A program made the translations under genes and the position numbers. Below are positions 34,587 to 45,133 of a DNA stretch of 64,000 nt, piece after piece. Every line of letters starts with the position of its first letter. The stretch's first letter is position 1. The notes beneath the pieces are model-generated. The model was given only the letters and a program-made list of their open reading frames with translations. It was not told the DNA's origin and did no database searches. Source of the stretch: Desulfuromonadales bacterium (GTDB lineage: Bacteria; Desulfobacterota; JAENJC01); the NCBI GenBank assembly GCA_919902985.1, contig CAKKSC010000017.1:1-64000 (forward strand). Reading direction: 5' to 3'.

Positions 34587-36068
34587 GTGATAATACCCTC
34601 AGTTAAACCGTTGATCGTGATTGGCGTCGCTGCGGTTGCATTCGTCTTAATCCTGCTGTCAGACAGGAGACCCAACCTGAGGGAGTTTTGGTCTGTTCTG
34701 GCAGGAGTAATAATATTACTTATCGTCTCGTCCATGCTGCCGTCCGTGCTTTCGGGCAACAGTCTTGAACTGACTCTTGCGGAGTTTTTTCCGGGGATAA
34801 GCTTAAGGTTACGGGTGGATGCCTTGGCACTAATGTTCGCTCTCACCGCCTCTTTTCTGTGGATACTAACCACAATGTATTCCATAGGCTACATGCGTTC
34901 CCTGAACGAACACTCACAGACGCGGTTCTTCGCGTGCTTTGCTGGCGCGGTTTCGGCAACCATGGGAGCTGCATTCTCAGCAAACCTGCTGACCCTGTAT
35001 TTCTTTTACGAGATAATCACGATGATAACCTACCCGCTCGTCAGTCATAAGGATACTTCTGAAGCCCTGGCGGGAGGAAAGAAATATATCGCATATCTGC
35101 TCGGCACCTCCAAGGCGTTCCTTCTTCCGGCCATAATCCTTACATACATCATAGCCGGGACGCTGGAGTTTACAGCGGGAGGGATATTACACGGTGGAGA
35201 TTCGACCCTGCTTACAGTGGTTTATGTGCTCTTCATTGCTGGTTTCGCTAAGGCTGCGATAATGCCGCTGCATAATTGGCTTCCCTCCGCGATGGTTGCT
35301 CCGACACCTGTGAGCGCCCTCCTCCATGCTGTGGCGGTGGTAAAAGTTGGCGTATTCTCCATCTTGCGGGTGATACTCTTCGTTTTCGGCACCGGGACGT
35401 TAAAGACCCTTGGACTAGGCATGCCAACCGCCTATTTCGTCTCCTTCACGATAGTAGTAGCCTCCGTGATAGCTCTCACCAAGGACAACCTGAAGGCCAG
35501 GCTGGCATATTCAACGATAAGCCAGCTCTCCTATATCGTGCTCGGAGCCGCCCTTCTAACACCAAGCGGTATAACAGGCGGGATCGTACATATTACCAAC
35601 CACGCCTTTGCGAAGATCACGCTCTTTTTCTGTGCAGGCTCCATCTATGCCGTCGCCCATAAGTCCAATATCAGCGAGATGGCCGGGATAGGAAGGAAAC
35701 TCCCGTTTACAATGACTGCGTTCTCGATAGGAGTACTCGGAATGATAGGTGCACCCCCCGCAGGAGGGTTTGCCACCAAGTGGTATCTTGCAATAGGCGC
35801 TATGGAGGCTGGCTCAATGGCGGTGCTTTTAGTCCTGCTTTCGTCCACTGTACTGAACGCTGCCTATTTCCTGCCCATCGTGTATACGGCGTTCTTCAAA
35901 AGCCCTGAAGATGGGCATCACGGCCACATAGGAAATGATCACGGCCATGGCGAAGAGATAAAGGAGAACCCGTATATAGCCGTTCCGCTGGTGATCAGCG
36001 CCATAGGCTCTCTTGCGCTTGGTTTCTATCCTGACATCCTTTTAAGCTTCGTAAGGAGGATATTATGA
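34587..36068 (+). CDS. Proton-translocating antiporter-like subunit (MrpD/NuoM-like), extra subunit
   Basis: LPSAMVAPTPVSALLHAVAVVKVGVFSILR, LAYSTISQLSYIVLGAAL; Proton_antipo_M-like. Confidence 0.88.
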   Translation: MIIPSVKPLIVIGVAAVAFVLILLSDRRPNLREFWSVLAGVIILLIVSSMLPSVLSGNSLELTLAEFFPGISLRLRVDALALMFALTASFLWILTTMYSIGYMRSLNEHSQTRFFACFAGAVSATMGAAFSANLLTLYFFYEIITMITYPLVSHKDTSEALAGGKKYIAYLLGTSKAFLLPAIILTYIIAGTLEFTAGGILHGGDSTLLTVVYVLFIAGFAKAAIMPLHNWLPSAMVAPTPVSALLHAVAVVKVGVFSILRVILFVFGTGTLKTLGLGMPTAYFVSFTIVVASVIALTKDNLKARLAYSTISQLSYIVLGAALLTPSGITGGIVHITNHAFAKITLFFCAGSIYAVAHKSNISEMAGIGRKLPFTMTAFSIGVLGMIGAPPAGGFATKWYLAIGAMEAGSMAVLLVLLSSTVLNAAYFLPIVYTAFFKSPEDGHHGHIGNDHGHGEEIKENPYIAVPLVISAIGSLALGFYPDILLSFVRRIL

Positions 36069-36310
36069 AGATAATCGACTGGCTTGCGGACGAAAATAAC
36101 AGGGGGACGCTCAAGAAGGCGTCATATATAACACTATTCATAGTGTTCGTTGCGGATTTTTTCGTTCATCGCCATCATGCGACGTTCATCTGGGACAATA
36201 TCCCGGGGTTTGGCGCCGTATATGGCTTTGTATCATGCATCGTCATAATACGCGTATCCAAGGCCTTAGGGCACGCGGTGCTTATGAAGAAAGAGGACTA
36301 TTATGATTGA
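36065..36310 (+). CDS. Small hypothetical membrane protein within the nuo cluster
   Basis: 81 aa with two predicted TM segments, overlapping both flanking antiporter genes. Confidence 0.75.
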   Translation: MKIIDWLADENNRGTLKKASYITLFIVFVADFFVHRHHATFIWDNIPGFGAVYGFVSCIVIIRVSKALGHAVLMKKEDYYD

Positions 36311-38132
36311 ATGGGTTCATCCGGGGGCAATACTGATCATCGGGGCAGTGCTCGTTCCGTTCCTGAAGGGAGGGATTAAACAGGTATACCTGCTCCTCCT
36401 TTCGGCGCTGGCCTTTGCAGCAATAGTGTCCTCCTCTCACGGGACGCACGGCGTTGTGCATATTCTGAACCAGGAGCTCGTCTTCGGCAGGGTGGACAGG
36501 CTCTCCCTTGTATTCGGCTACATCTTCGGGATCATGTCCTTTATCGGCTTCACCTATGGGTTGCACGTCAAGAGGGATGGTGAGCATATGGCCGCGCTCC
36601 TTTATGCCGGCGGCTCAATGGGCGCCGTATTCGCAGGGGACTTCATCACCCTGTTCATATTCTGGGAGGTGATGGCGTTTGCATCGTTATTCCTCGTTTG
36701 GTTCAAGGGGGACAAGGCGTCTGGCGAGGCGGGGTACAGGTATATATTGGTTCATATCTTTGGAGGCGTCTGCCTTTTAGGCGGGATCATTATATATTAT
36801 GCAAACACCGGCACCCTGGAGTTTAACGCTGTAAAGGTCGGCGGGCCGGCCTTCTATATGATACTCATAGGGTTCCTGATAAATGCGGCCGTCCCTCCGT
36901 TTAGCGCATGGTTAGCTGACGCTTACCCCGAGGCGACGATCATGGGCGCGGTCTTTATGTGCGCCTTTACCACTAAGACGGCGGTCTACGTGCTTATAAG
37001 GGGTTTTGCCGGGACGGAACTGCTCATATGGATGGGTGTCATTATGGCCATCTACGGGGTCGTCTACGCAACGCTCGAAGGCGACGCGAGGAGGCTTCTG
37101 GCATATCATATTATCAGCCAGGTCGGGTATATGGTCACCGGAATCGGGATCGGGACCGAGATGGCCTTGAACGGATCAACGGCCCATGCCTTTGCCCATA
37201 TCCTTTACAAAGGCCTGCTTTTCATGGGCGTCGGAGCTGTTATACACATGACCGGCAAGAGGAAGCTCAAGGAGCTTGGCGGCATATACAAGACCATGCC
37301 GATCACCATGCTTCTTTACATGATAGGAGCCTTTTCCATATCTGCGTTCCCTCTCTTCAGCGGCTTTGTCAGTAAATCTATGGTGGTCACGGCTGCCGAA
37401 GAGTCTCACATAGCATGGGCAGTCCTCCTCTTGACCCTTGCTTCATCAGGCACCTTCATTTCATTAGGGCTTAAGCTGCCTTACTACATGTTTTTCGGAA
37501 AGGATTCAGGCATAAGGACAAAAGAGCCGCCCCTCAATATGCTGATTGCCATGGGTATCGCGGCCTTCCTTTGCATCGCCATTGGGGTTTGGCCAGATGC
37601 CCTCTATGGAGTGCTGCCCTATCCAGTCGATTACCACCCTTACACGGCACAGCACGTTATGACTGCCCTTGGGATACTGCTTTTTACAGCACTTGGGTTC
37701 TTCATGCTCCTTAAGAAGCTTGACCCTGAGCCGACGATAAGCATGGATACTGACTGGTTCTACAGAAAGGGCGGGATGCTTTTCCTTAAAATAGCGGAGA
37801 GGCCAGTCGCGTTGGTTGACGCCTTTGTCAGCGAGCTTTACTCCACAATAGGGTTTCGCCCCGCAAAAAGGATTGGGGGCCACCTTTGGGAATTTGACGG
37901 GAAGGCGGTTGACGGTGCGGTGAACGGCACGAGCTGGATTGCACAGATAACTGCAAAGGTAATCAACTTCATTGATAAATATTTTGTAGATGGGACTGTC
38001 AATGGTCTGGCATTGTTTGTGGATATCAAGAGTCGTATCCTGAGGAGGATACAGACAGGCGATGCTCAGAATTATGCCCTTGTAATGCTGCTGGGTGTGG
38101 TGTTTCTTATGGGTGTATATTACTTTTACTAA
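36303..38132 (+). CDS. Antiporter-like subunit with NuoL-type C-terminal extension
   Basis: MrpD-like core (LEGDARRLLAYHIISQVGYMVTGIGIG) plus NuoL-like tail FIDKYFVDGTVNGLALFVDIKSRILRRIQTGDAQNYALVMLLGVVFL. Confidence 0.87.
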   Translation: MIEWVHPGAILIIGAVLVPFLKGGIKQVYLLLLSALAFAAIVSSSHGTHGVVHILNQELVFGRVDRLSLVFGYIFGIMSFIGFTYGLHVKRDGEHMAALLYAGGSMGAVFAGDFITLFIFWEVMAFASLFLVWFKGDKASGEAGYRYILVHIFGGVCLLGGIIIYYANTGTLEFNAVKVGGPAFYMILIGFLINAAVPPFSAWLADAYPEATIMGAVFMCAFTTKTAVYVLIRGFAGTELLIWMGVIMAIYGVVYATLEGDARRLLAYHIISQVGYMVTGIGIGTEMALNGSTAHAFAHILYKGLLFMGVGAVIHMTGKRKLKELGGIYKTMPITMLLYMIGAFSISAFPLFSGFVSKSMVVTAAEESHIAWAVLLLTLASSGTFISLGLKLPYYMFFGKDSGIRTKEPPLNMLIAMGIAAFLCIAIGVWPDALYGVLPYPVDYHPYTAQHVMTALGILLFTALGFFMLLKKLDPEPTISMDTDWFYRKGGMLFLKIAERPVALVDAFVSELYSTIGFRPAKRIGGHLWEFDGKAVDGAVNGTSWIAQITAKVINFIDKYFVDGTVNGLALFVDIKSRILRRIQTGDAQNYALVMLLGVVFLMGVYYFY

Positions 38133-38165
38133 AGAAATTCCCTGAGAGGGATAGCAAGCAATCGT

Positions 38166-39806
38166 TTGGAGGAACTGATGAACAACGTCCTTGGATTTCC
38201 TATATTATCGCTTATAATCTTTTTGCCGCTCATCGGAGCCATTCCGATTATGCTTTTTGTTCCCAAGCAGAAAGAGGAGTTGATAAGGTGGCTATCCGCC
38301 ATTACAACATTTGTCACATTTATTGTTTCCTTAATCCTGATTCCAAATTTCGATACGGCAACTCACGAGATGCAGTTTGTAGAGAGACACAGCTGGATCC
38401 CTTCCATTGGTGTCCAGTACTTTCTAGGGATAGACGGAATAAGCTTCCTTCTTGTTCTGCTTACTACAATGATAACATTTATTGCAGTCCTGTCATCCTG
38501 GCATGCTATTTCGGAGAGGCTTAAGGAATTTCATGTTTGTGTACTCCTGCTGGAAGTTGGCATGCTGGGCGCTTTTATGGCCCTTGACTTCGTATTCTTC
38601 TACGTCTTCTGGGAGGTCATGCTCGTTCCAATGTACTTTATCATAGGTATATGGGGAGGGCCGCGGAGACTTTATTCTGCCATCAAGTTTTTTCTGTACA
38701 CCCTCCTTGGAAGCGTATTCATGCTGGTGGCCATCCTGGCGCTCTTCTTTGTGTATCACCATTACACCGGTGAATACACTTTTAACATCCTGAAGTATAT
38801 GGAGTTTAACTTCCCTTTCAATGTTCAGTGGTGGGTCTTCCTGGCATTCTTTCTTGGATTTGCTGTCAAGGTGCCCATGTTCCCATTCCACACGTGGTTG
38901 CCTGATGCCCATGTGGAGGCCCCAACTGCTGGCTCTGTCATACTTGCAGGTATTCTCCTTAAGATGGGGACATACGGTTTTGTGAGGTTTGCACTGCCTA
39001 TAACGCCTGATGCTGCGCATACCTTTGTTCCATTTATAGTAACGCTCTCCATTATTGCAATAATATACGCAGCTTTCATATGTCTTGCACAGAAAGACAT
39101 GAAGAAGCTCATCGCCTATTCTTCAGTAAGTCACATGGGATATATAACCCTTGGGACCTTTACTTTTAATCCTCAAGGTTTAGAGGGGGCCATCCTTCAG
39201 ATGATTAACCACGGTCTCTCCAGTGCGGCCCTCTTTCTTATTGTGGGTCTTGTTTATGAGAGGAGACATACAAGAATGATAGCGGATTTTGGTGGACTTG
39301 CGAAGGTTATGCCTATATATGCTGTTTTCTTTGCGATTGCCACCATGTCATCCATTGGGCTCCCGGGCCTGAATGGCTTTATCGGTGAGTTCCTTATACT
39401 TCTGGGGGTCTTTAAGGTGAGTTACATTTGGGCGTTTTTGGCCGCTTTTGGTATAGTTGTTGGAGCGGCCTATGCCCTCTGGTTGTATCAGAGAACCATG
39501 TTTGGAAAACTTGAAAACCCTGAAAATATAGAGCTGAAGGATCTAAACCTTAGAGAGAAGTGGACGCTTATCCCGCTGATTATTATGATGTTCTGGATAG
39601 GCCTCTATCCAAAGCCTTTCCTTGACACCATGCACGCGTCTGTCAACAATATAGTGCAAAGGGTCAACCCGGGATACACACCGGCGCTGGAGAGCTTCAG
39701 GATTGAAAGCGGTTCTGTTCCTACAGCGGATCCTACGCATGCCGGGCGCGCCAACACGAACGAACCGTCCGGCCATGGGGACACGGCGCACCATGGGGGG
39801 CATTAA
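38166..39806 (+). CDS. nuoM: NADH-quinone oxidoreductase subunit M
   Basis: FYVFWEVMLVPMYFIIGIWGGPRRLYSAIKFFLYTLLGS, PMFPFHTWLPDAHVEAPTAGSVILAGILLKMG. Confidence 0.97.
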   Translation: MEELMNNVLGFPILSLIIFLPLIGAIPIMLFVPKQKEELIRWLSAITTFVTFIVSLILIPNFDTATHEMQFVERHSWIPSIGVQYFLGIDGISFLLVLLTTMITFIAVLSSWHAISERLKEFHVCVLLLEVGMLGAFMALDFVFFYVFWEVMLVPMYFIIGIWGGPRRLYSAIKFFLYTLLGSVFMLVAILALFFVYHHYTGEYTFNILKYMEFNFPFNVQWWVFLAFFLGFAVKVPMFPFHTWLPDAHVEAPTAGSVILAGILLKMGTYGFVRFALPITPDAAHTFVPFIVTLSIIAIIYAAFICLAQKDMKKLIAYSSVSHMGYITLGTFTFNPQGLEGAILQMINHGLSSAALFLIVGLVYERRHTRMIADFGGLAKVMPIYAVFFAIATMSSIGLPGLNGFIGEFLILLGVFKVSYIWAFLAAFGIVVGAAYALWLYQRTMFGKLENPENIELKDLNLREKWTLIPLIIMMFWIGLYPKPFLDTMHASVNNIVQRVNPGYTPALESFRIESGSVPTADPTHAGRANTNEPSGHGDTAHHGGH

Positions 39807-39845
39807 AAGGTGCGGAGAGGAATTTGCATTTGAAATAAGGAGTTT

Positions 39846-41303
39846 TTGATGACGCCGATACATATTGCATATCCTAATATATTTGTGATCCTGCCGGAAC
39901 TCATTCTGATGTGCTGGGTCTTTTTCATGATGATGGCAGACCTCTTTATTTCAAAGGAGAAAAAGGAGGTCAATGCACTTCTGGCCATTATAGGGATACT
40001 CCTGTCGGCGGCAGCTGTTTTTGTGGTCATGCCTTCAGGACATATTACTAGCTTCAACGACAGCATGGTATCAGACAGTTTTGCCCTCTTCTTCAAGTTG
40101 CTGTTCTGCATAGCCGCTGTACTGACGATCCTTATCAGCAGAAAATATATAGCTATTGAAGGGATGAACTGGGGAGAATATTACACACTTCTCCTTTTTG
40201 CCGTATCAGGCATGATGGTCCTTGTATCTGCAACAGACCTGGTCACGATATACCTTGGGATGGAGTTTATGGCCCTGACCGTGTATGTATTAACCGGATA
40301 TTTAAGGCATGATACCAGATCAAACGAAGCCGCCCTCAAGTACTTCCTGCTCGGGGCATTTTCTTCAGCCATAATCCTGTACGGAATGGTACTGCTGTAT
40401 GGTGTGACGGGAAGCACAAATATTTACAAAGTGGCCAGCTTCCTGGCTGCAAACGACAATTTTTCCAACCCTGTAATGATTGCCTCTGTCATCCTTCTTG
40501 TCGCCGGTTTTGCCTTTAAGGTTGCCGCAGTCCCATTCCATATGTGGGCCCCCGACGCCTACGAGGGTGCGCCAACTTCAATCACCGCATTTATGGCGGT
40601 TGGTCCAAAGGCAGCGAGCTTTGCAGTCATACTCAGGATATTCCTTGTCGCCTTACCTGCAATGAAATCCCACTGGGTCCCTATTTTCTGGGGCATATCG
40701 GCTATTTCCATGTTACTGGGAAATATCGTGGCTGTGGCCCAGACCAATATCAAGAGGATGCTGGCATATTCCAGCATAGGCCATGCGGGCTTTATCTTCA
40801 TGGGAGTTATCTCAGGCACAAAGATCGGTATCGCATCTGTAATGCTCTATATGCTGGCATACTTATTCATGTCAATAGGCGCCTTTGCGGTTATAATACT
40901 TCTCCGCAAGACCGGGGTTAGGGGAGATGAGATCAAAGACTTCAGCGGATTTGCCAGAAAGCATCCATCACTGGGTCTATGCATGCTCATATTCCTGGTC
41001 TCCCTTATAGGATTGCCTCCAACCGCCGGTTTTATAGGTAAGATGTACCTCCTTGCAGCAGCGGTAGAGGCTGAATATTATTACCTTGCAGCAATAGGGG
41101 TCCTTATGAGTGTTGTATCCCTCTTCTATTACATGCAGGTCGCAAAGACCATGTATATAGACGAAGAGATACCCGGCCAGCAGCTTGTATCATCAAATGC
41201 ATTGACCTTAGTAGTCTACTTCTGTGCTGCTGCCACCCTTCTGATCGGCATGTTTCCCAACCGATTCATAACCTCAGCGTTGGCGTCGGTGCTTACTATG
41301 TAA
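39846..41303 (+). CDS. nuoN: NADH-quinone oxidoreductase subunit N
   Basis: AALKYFLLGAFSSAIILYGMVLLYG, VAAVPFHMWAPDAYEGAPTSITAFMAVGPKAASFA. Confidence 0.97.
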   Translation: MMTPIHIAYPNIFVILPELILMCWVFFMMMADLFISKEKKEVNALLAIIGILLSAAAVFVVMPSGHITSFNDSMVSDSFALFFKLLFCIAAVLTILISRKYIAIEGMNWGEYYTLLLFAVSGMMVLVSATDLVTIYLGMEFMALTVYVLTGYLRHDTRSNEAALKYFLLGAFSSAIILYGMVLLYGVTGSTNIYKVASFLAANDNFSNPVMIASVILLVAGFAFKVAAVPFHMWAPDAYEGAPTSITAFMAVGPKAASFAVILRIFLVALPAMKSHWVPIFWGISAISMLLGNIVAVAQTNIKRMLAYSSIGHAGFIFMGVISGTKIGIASVMLYMLAYLFMSIGAFAVIILLRKTGVRGDEIKDFSGFARKHPSLGLCMLIFLVSLIGLPPTAGFIGKMYLLAAAVEAEYYYLAAIGVLMSVVSLFYYMQVAKTMYIDEEIPGQQLVSSNALTLVVYFCAAATLLIGMFPNRFITSALASVLTM

Positions 41304-41414
41304 TGCTGTAGCTATTTGGTTGCTCACATTTCACTGGCCTGCAACTGACGGAATGAAGGTGGATAACCACCGGGAAGCAGGTTTTGAAGTTTAGTCGACC
41401 GTCTGGGCATATTT

Positions 41415-41444
41415 AGTGGTCAGTGGTCAGTGGTCAGTGGTCAG
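41415..41444. repeat. 7-bp tandem repeat (AGTGGTC)x4 plus partial unit
   Basis: agtggtcagtggtcagtggtcagtggtcag upstream of fhs. Confidence 0.9.
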
Positions 41445-41542
41445 GTATATAACTGATCACCGGCTACCGACGACCGTCCACTCGTACGTCCAGGCGGTTT
41501 TTAATTTTTAATACAAAAGAAACTCAATAAGAGGAGGTTGTT

Positions 41543-43306
41543 ATGCCATTGGATCCTACGAAACATGCGGACTGGGAGATTGCGGAAGCGGCGGAAAAGA
41601 ACATGAAGACTGTCTACCAGCTTGGAGAAGAGCTGGGGCTTGAGAAACAGGAGCTTCTTCCCCACGGCCATTACGTGGCAAAGATCGACTATGCCAGCGT
41701 CCTTAAGCGACTTGCCAGCAGGCCCAACGGCAAGTATATCGACGTTACGGCCATAACCCCGACTCCTCTCGGCGAGGGGAAGTCCACGACAACCGTTGGC
41801 CTTACCCAGGGACTTGGAAAGAAGGGAAAAAAGGTCATAGCAACCATAAGGCAGCCTTCTGGCGGCCCAACTATGAACGTTAAGGGGGGAGCAGCAGGCG
41901 GAGGTCTCTCCCAGTGTGTACCGCTGACACCTTTCTCCCTCGGCCTTACCGGGGACATCAATGCAGTTATCAACTCCCACAACCTTGGAATGGTGGCCCT
42001 TACCTCCAGGATGCAGCATGAATTTAACTATACTGATGAGCAGTTGGCAAAGCGCGGTCTCAAAAGGCTTGATATAGACCCCAGGAAGGTTGATACCAAG
42101 TGGGTCATGGACTTCTGCGCTCAGTCCCTTAGAAACATCCTTATCGGTCTCGGGAACAAGGATGACGGGTTCATGATGGCGTCAGGGTTTGCCATAGCCG
42201 TTTCCTCAGAGGTCATGGCCATACTTGCCGTAGCCAGCGACCTTAAGGACATGCGAGAGAGGATGGGGAAGATAGTCCTGGCTACCAGCAAGAGCGGGAA
42301 ACCGGTGACTGCCGAGGACCTGGATGTCGCAGGCGCCATGACCGCATGGATGGTGGAGGCAATTAATCCGAACCTTATCCAGACTATAGAAGGACAGCCT
42401 GTGATAGTCCACGCAGGGCCTTTTGCCAATATAGCCATAGGGCAGTCTTCTATCATCGGTGACCGCATAGCCCTCAAGATGGCTGACTATGTGGTGACAG
42501 AGTCAGGGTTTGCAGCAGACATCGGGTTCGAAAAGTTCTGGAACCTCAAGTGCCGCATGTCGGGCCTCAAGCCCCATGCTGCTGTTATTGTTGCTACAAT
42601 AAGGGCCCTCAAGTGCCATGGCGGAGCGCCAATTCCTGTTCCGGGAAAGCCTATCCCAGATGAATACAAGGCAGAAAATGTGGGTTGGGTAGAGAAGGGT
42701 TGCGAAAACCTCCTCCACCACATAAACACGGTCAAGGCATCAGGGATCAAACCTGTTGTCTGCCTTAACCATTTCTATACAGACAGGGATTCTGAAGTCG
42801 CGGCAGTCCGTAAGATCGTTGAGGCGGCAGGCGCAAGGTTTGCCCTCTCCAAGCACTGGCAGTACGGCGGAGAGGGAGCGACAGACCTCGCAGACGCAGT
42901 GATTGACGCGTGCAACGAGCCGAACGATTTCAAGTATCTATACGAGCTCTCAACGCCTCTCCGTGAGCGTATCGACAAGATAGCAAAGCTTTCCTACGGC
43001 GCTGATGGGGTAGATTATTCACCGGAGGCCCTTATAAAGGCCAAGGCCATTGAAGCAGACCCGGAGCTTTCAAAGCTCGGCACCTGCATGGTCAAGACCC
43101 ATCTGAGCCTCACCGATAACCCGAACCTGAAGGGCGTGCCGAAGGGATGGAAACTGTTCGTAAGAGATATCCTCACATACCAGGGAGCTGGATTCGTTGT
43201 GCCTGTTGCAGGGGCCATTAAGCTCATGCCTGGTACCGCTTCTGATCCAGCATACAGAAGGGTCGATGTGGATGTGGAGACAGGAAAGGTTAAAGGACTG
43301 TTTTAG
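41543..43306 (+). CDS. fhs: Formate--tetrahydrofolate ligase
   Basis: [38 protein letters not shown]-like central region. Confidence 0.97.
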   Translation: MPLDPTKHADWEIAEAAEKNMKTVYQLGEELGLEKQELLPHGHYVAKIDYASVLKRLASRPNGKYIDVTAITPTPLGEGKSTTTVGLTQGLGKKGKKVIATIRQPSGGPTMNVKGGAAGGGLSQCVPLTPFSLGLTGDINAVINSHNLGMVALTSRMQHEFNYTDEQLAKRGLKRLDIDPRKVDTKWVMDFCAQSLRNILIGLGNKDDGFMMASGFAIAVSSEVMAILAVASDLKDMRERMGKIVLATSKSGKPVTAEDLDVAGAMTAWMVEAINPNLIQTIEGQPVIVHAGPFANIAIGQSSIIGDRIALKMADYVVTESGFAADIGFEKFWNLKCRMSGLKPHAAVIVATIRALKCHGGAPIPVPGKPIPDEYKAENVGWVEKGCENLLHHINTVKASGIKPVVCLNHFYTDRDSEVAAVRKIVEAAGARFALSKHWQYGGEGATDLADAVIDACNEPNDFKYLYELSTPLRERIDKIAKLSYGADGVDYSPEALIKAKAIEADPELSKLGTCMVKTHLSLTDNPNLKGVPKGWKLFVRDILTYQGAGFVVPVAGAIKLMPGTASDPAYRRVDVDVETGKVKGLF

Positions 43307-43336
43307 TAGCAGTTGTTAGAGATTAGATGTTAGTGG

Positions 43337-43363
43337 GGGCGAACCTTGTGTTCGCCCTTTTTT
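43337..43363 (+). terminator. Intrinsic terminator after fhs
   Basis: GGGCGAAC cttgt GTTCGCCC TTTTTT. Confidence 0.85.
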
Positions 43364-43374
43364 GTTGATAATGT

Positions 43375-43977
43375 TTATCTTGCCAGTATCTTCAGCGCAC
43401 CCTTAATCATCTCTTCAATGTCAGAGTCAGGGTTGTCTTTCTTCACCTTTTCCAGCGCCCCTTCAGCCTGTGGCCTCCTGTATCCAAGGTTAAGAAGGGC
43501 AGATATAGCGTCCTCAAGAACCTCATCGCCTGTTGCCAGCGGTTTGGTCTGAACACCGGGTTTCTCTTTGTGAAGCTTCAGTGCCTTGTCCTTAAGCTCT
43601 AAGACCATTCTTTCCGCAGTCTTCTTCCCGATCCCCGGTATTGCTGTAAGCCTTAGCAGGTTCCCGTTTAACAGAGCTGTCCTAAGCTCCTCAGGTGTAA
43701 TTCCAGAAAGGATATTTACGGCAAGCTTTGGCCCTATCCCCGATACACCTAACAGGAGCTGGAACATCTCTTTCTCATCTGTTGTCAGAAATCCAAAGAG
43801 TTGCAGGGCGTCTTCTCTGACATTGGTAAATGTATGAAGGGTCACCTGATTTTTTATATCAGGGAGTTCATAGAAGGTGGAAAACGGGGTAAAGACCTGG
43901 TATCCAACGCCACCAACATCGATTATGGAGTATTCCGGTGATTTATGAATCAGTCTCCCGCATAACTGGGCTATCAT
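43375..43977 (-). CDS. ruvA: Holliday junction branch migration protein RuvA
   Basis: MIAQLCGRLIHKSPEYSIIDVGGVGYQV, LLGVSGIGPKLAVNILSGI, AIPGIGKKTAERMVLELKDK. Confidence 0.97.
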   Translation of the reverse strand: MIAQLCGRLIHKSPEYSIIDVGGVGYQVFTPFSTFYELPDIKNQVTLHTFTNVREDALQLFGFLTTDEKEMFQLLLGVSGIGPKLAVNILSGITPEELRTALLNGNLLRLTAIPGIGKKTAERMVLELKDKALKLHKEKPGVQTKPLATGDEVLEDAISALLNLGYRRPQAEGALEKVKKDNPDSDIEEMIKGALKILAR

Positions 43978-44005
43978 TGGCCTACCTCTTCTTTACTATT
44001 AATGC

Positions 44006-44039
44006 AAAGATATTAACAGGTTAAATGAGAGATGACAAG
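44006..44039. repeat. Short dispersed repeat, copy 1
   Basis: AAAGATATTAACAGGTTAAATGAGAGATGACAAG; second copy at 61130-61163. Confidence 0.7.
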
Positions 44040-44099
44040 GGGTTTTAGCGAGGATTCTCGAAATGAGAATTATTATCTGTTGAAGAAAACGCCAGGCAA

Positions 44100-44720
44100 T
44101 TAATGCTGGAATATCGAGAGCTGCTCGCCCTCACTTGCCTTTAATACAAAGCTCTTTCTGTGTACGGATGACATGCCATATTTATTTATGGCATCCCTGT
44201 GCTCTTCCGTTCCGTAACCCTTGTGACCTGGAAAGTTATAATCTGGGAATTTATCATGGAGGGAGGACATCATCCTGTCCCTTGTGACCTTCGCAATGAT
44301 GGATGCTGCTGCTATGGAGAAGCTCCTGTCATCTCCTTTGACTATCGTCTCCTGTGGGAGATCGGATTTAACAGACTGGTTCCCGTCAATAATGACATAA
44401 TCCGGCCTGTGGCTCAAAAAAGAAAGGGCCGCCTCCATCGCCTTAAGCGTCGCCCTGAGGATATTTATCCTGTCGATCTCCTCAGGCCCGACAACACCTA
44501 TGCCAATAGATACGGCCTTTTGCTCTATCTCTTTAAAGAGGCACTCTCGTCTTGGAGCTGTCAGCTTCTTTGAATCCCTTAACCCGAAGTTTTTGGTCCC
44601 GGACGAAAAGATAACGGCAGCAGCAACCACAGGCCCTGCCAATGCACCCCTTCCGGCCTCATCTACACCGGCTATAAGGCTGAATCCTGCACCCCAGAGT
44701 TTCTTCTCGAAGCTGTCCAT
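44100..44720 (-). CDS. rnhB: Ribonuclease HII
   Basis: LIAGVDEAGRGALAGPVVAAAVI, IIAKVTRDRMM, GHKGYGTEEH. Confidence 0.97.
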   Translation of the reverse strand: MDSFEKKLWGAGFSLIAGVDEAGRGALAGPVVAAAVIFSSGTKNFGLRDSKKLTAPRRECLFKEIEQKAVSIGIGVVGPEEIDRINILRATLKAMEAALSFLSHRPDYVIIDGNQSVKSDLPQETIVKGDDRSFSIAAASIIAKVTRDRMMSSLHDKFPDYNFPGHKGYGTEEHRDAINKYGMSSVHRKSFVLKASEGEQLSIFQH

Positions 44721-44760
44721 GATAAGGGATTACTGGTTGACAGCATCAACCAGAACATGT

Positions 44761-45129
44761 CTACCCGTTAGACTTCTTTGCAATCTCCGGCCTGATCTCT
44801 TTTATCCTTGCCGCCTTGCCTGTAAGGCCTCTGAGGTAGTATGTCCTTGACCTTCTGACCTTCCCTCTGGTCAACACATCTATCTTGTCTATCATAGGCG
44901 AATGGGTCGGGAATGTCCTCTCAACACCAACACCGTAGGACATCTTCCTTACAGTGAAGGACGAGCGCATAGCTCCACCCGATCTCTTTATGACAATCCC
45001 TTCAAAGACCTGGAGCCTTTCTTTCTCCCCCTCGATGACCCTGGCGTGCACCTTAACGGTGTCACCTGCCCTGAACTGCGGGATATCCTCCCTCATCTGT
45101 TCCTTTTCAACCAGTTCCATTGCCTGCAT
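44761..45129 (-). CDS. rplS: 50S ribosomal protein L19
   Basis: [56 protein letters not shown]. Confidence 0.98.
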   Translation of the reverse strand: MQAMELVEKEQMREDIPQFRAGDTVKVHARVIEGEKERLQVFEGIVIKRSGGAMRSSFTVRKMSYGVGVERTFPTHSPMIDKIDVLTRGKVRRSRTYYLRGLTGKAARIKEIRPEIAKKSNG

Positions 45130-45133
45130 ATCT

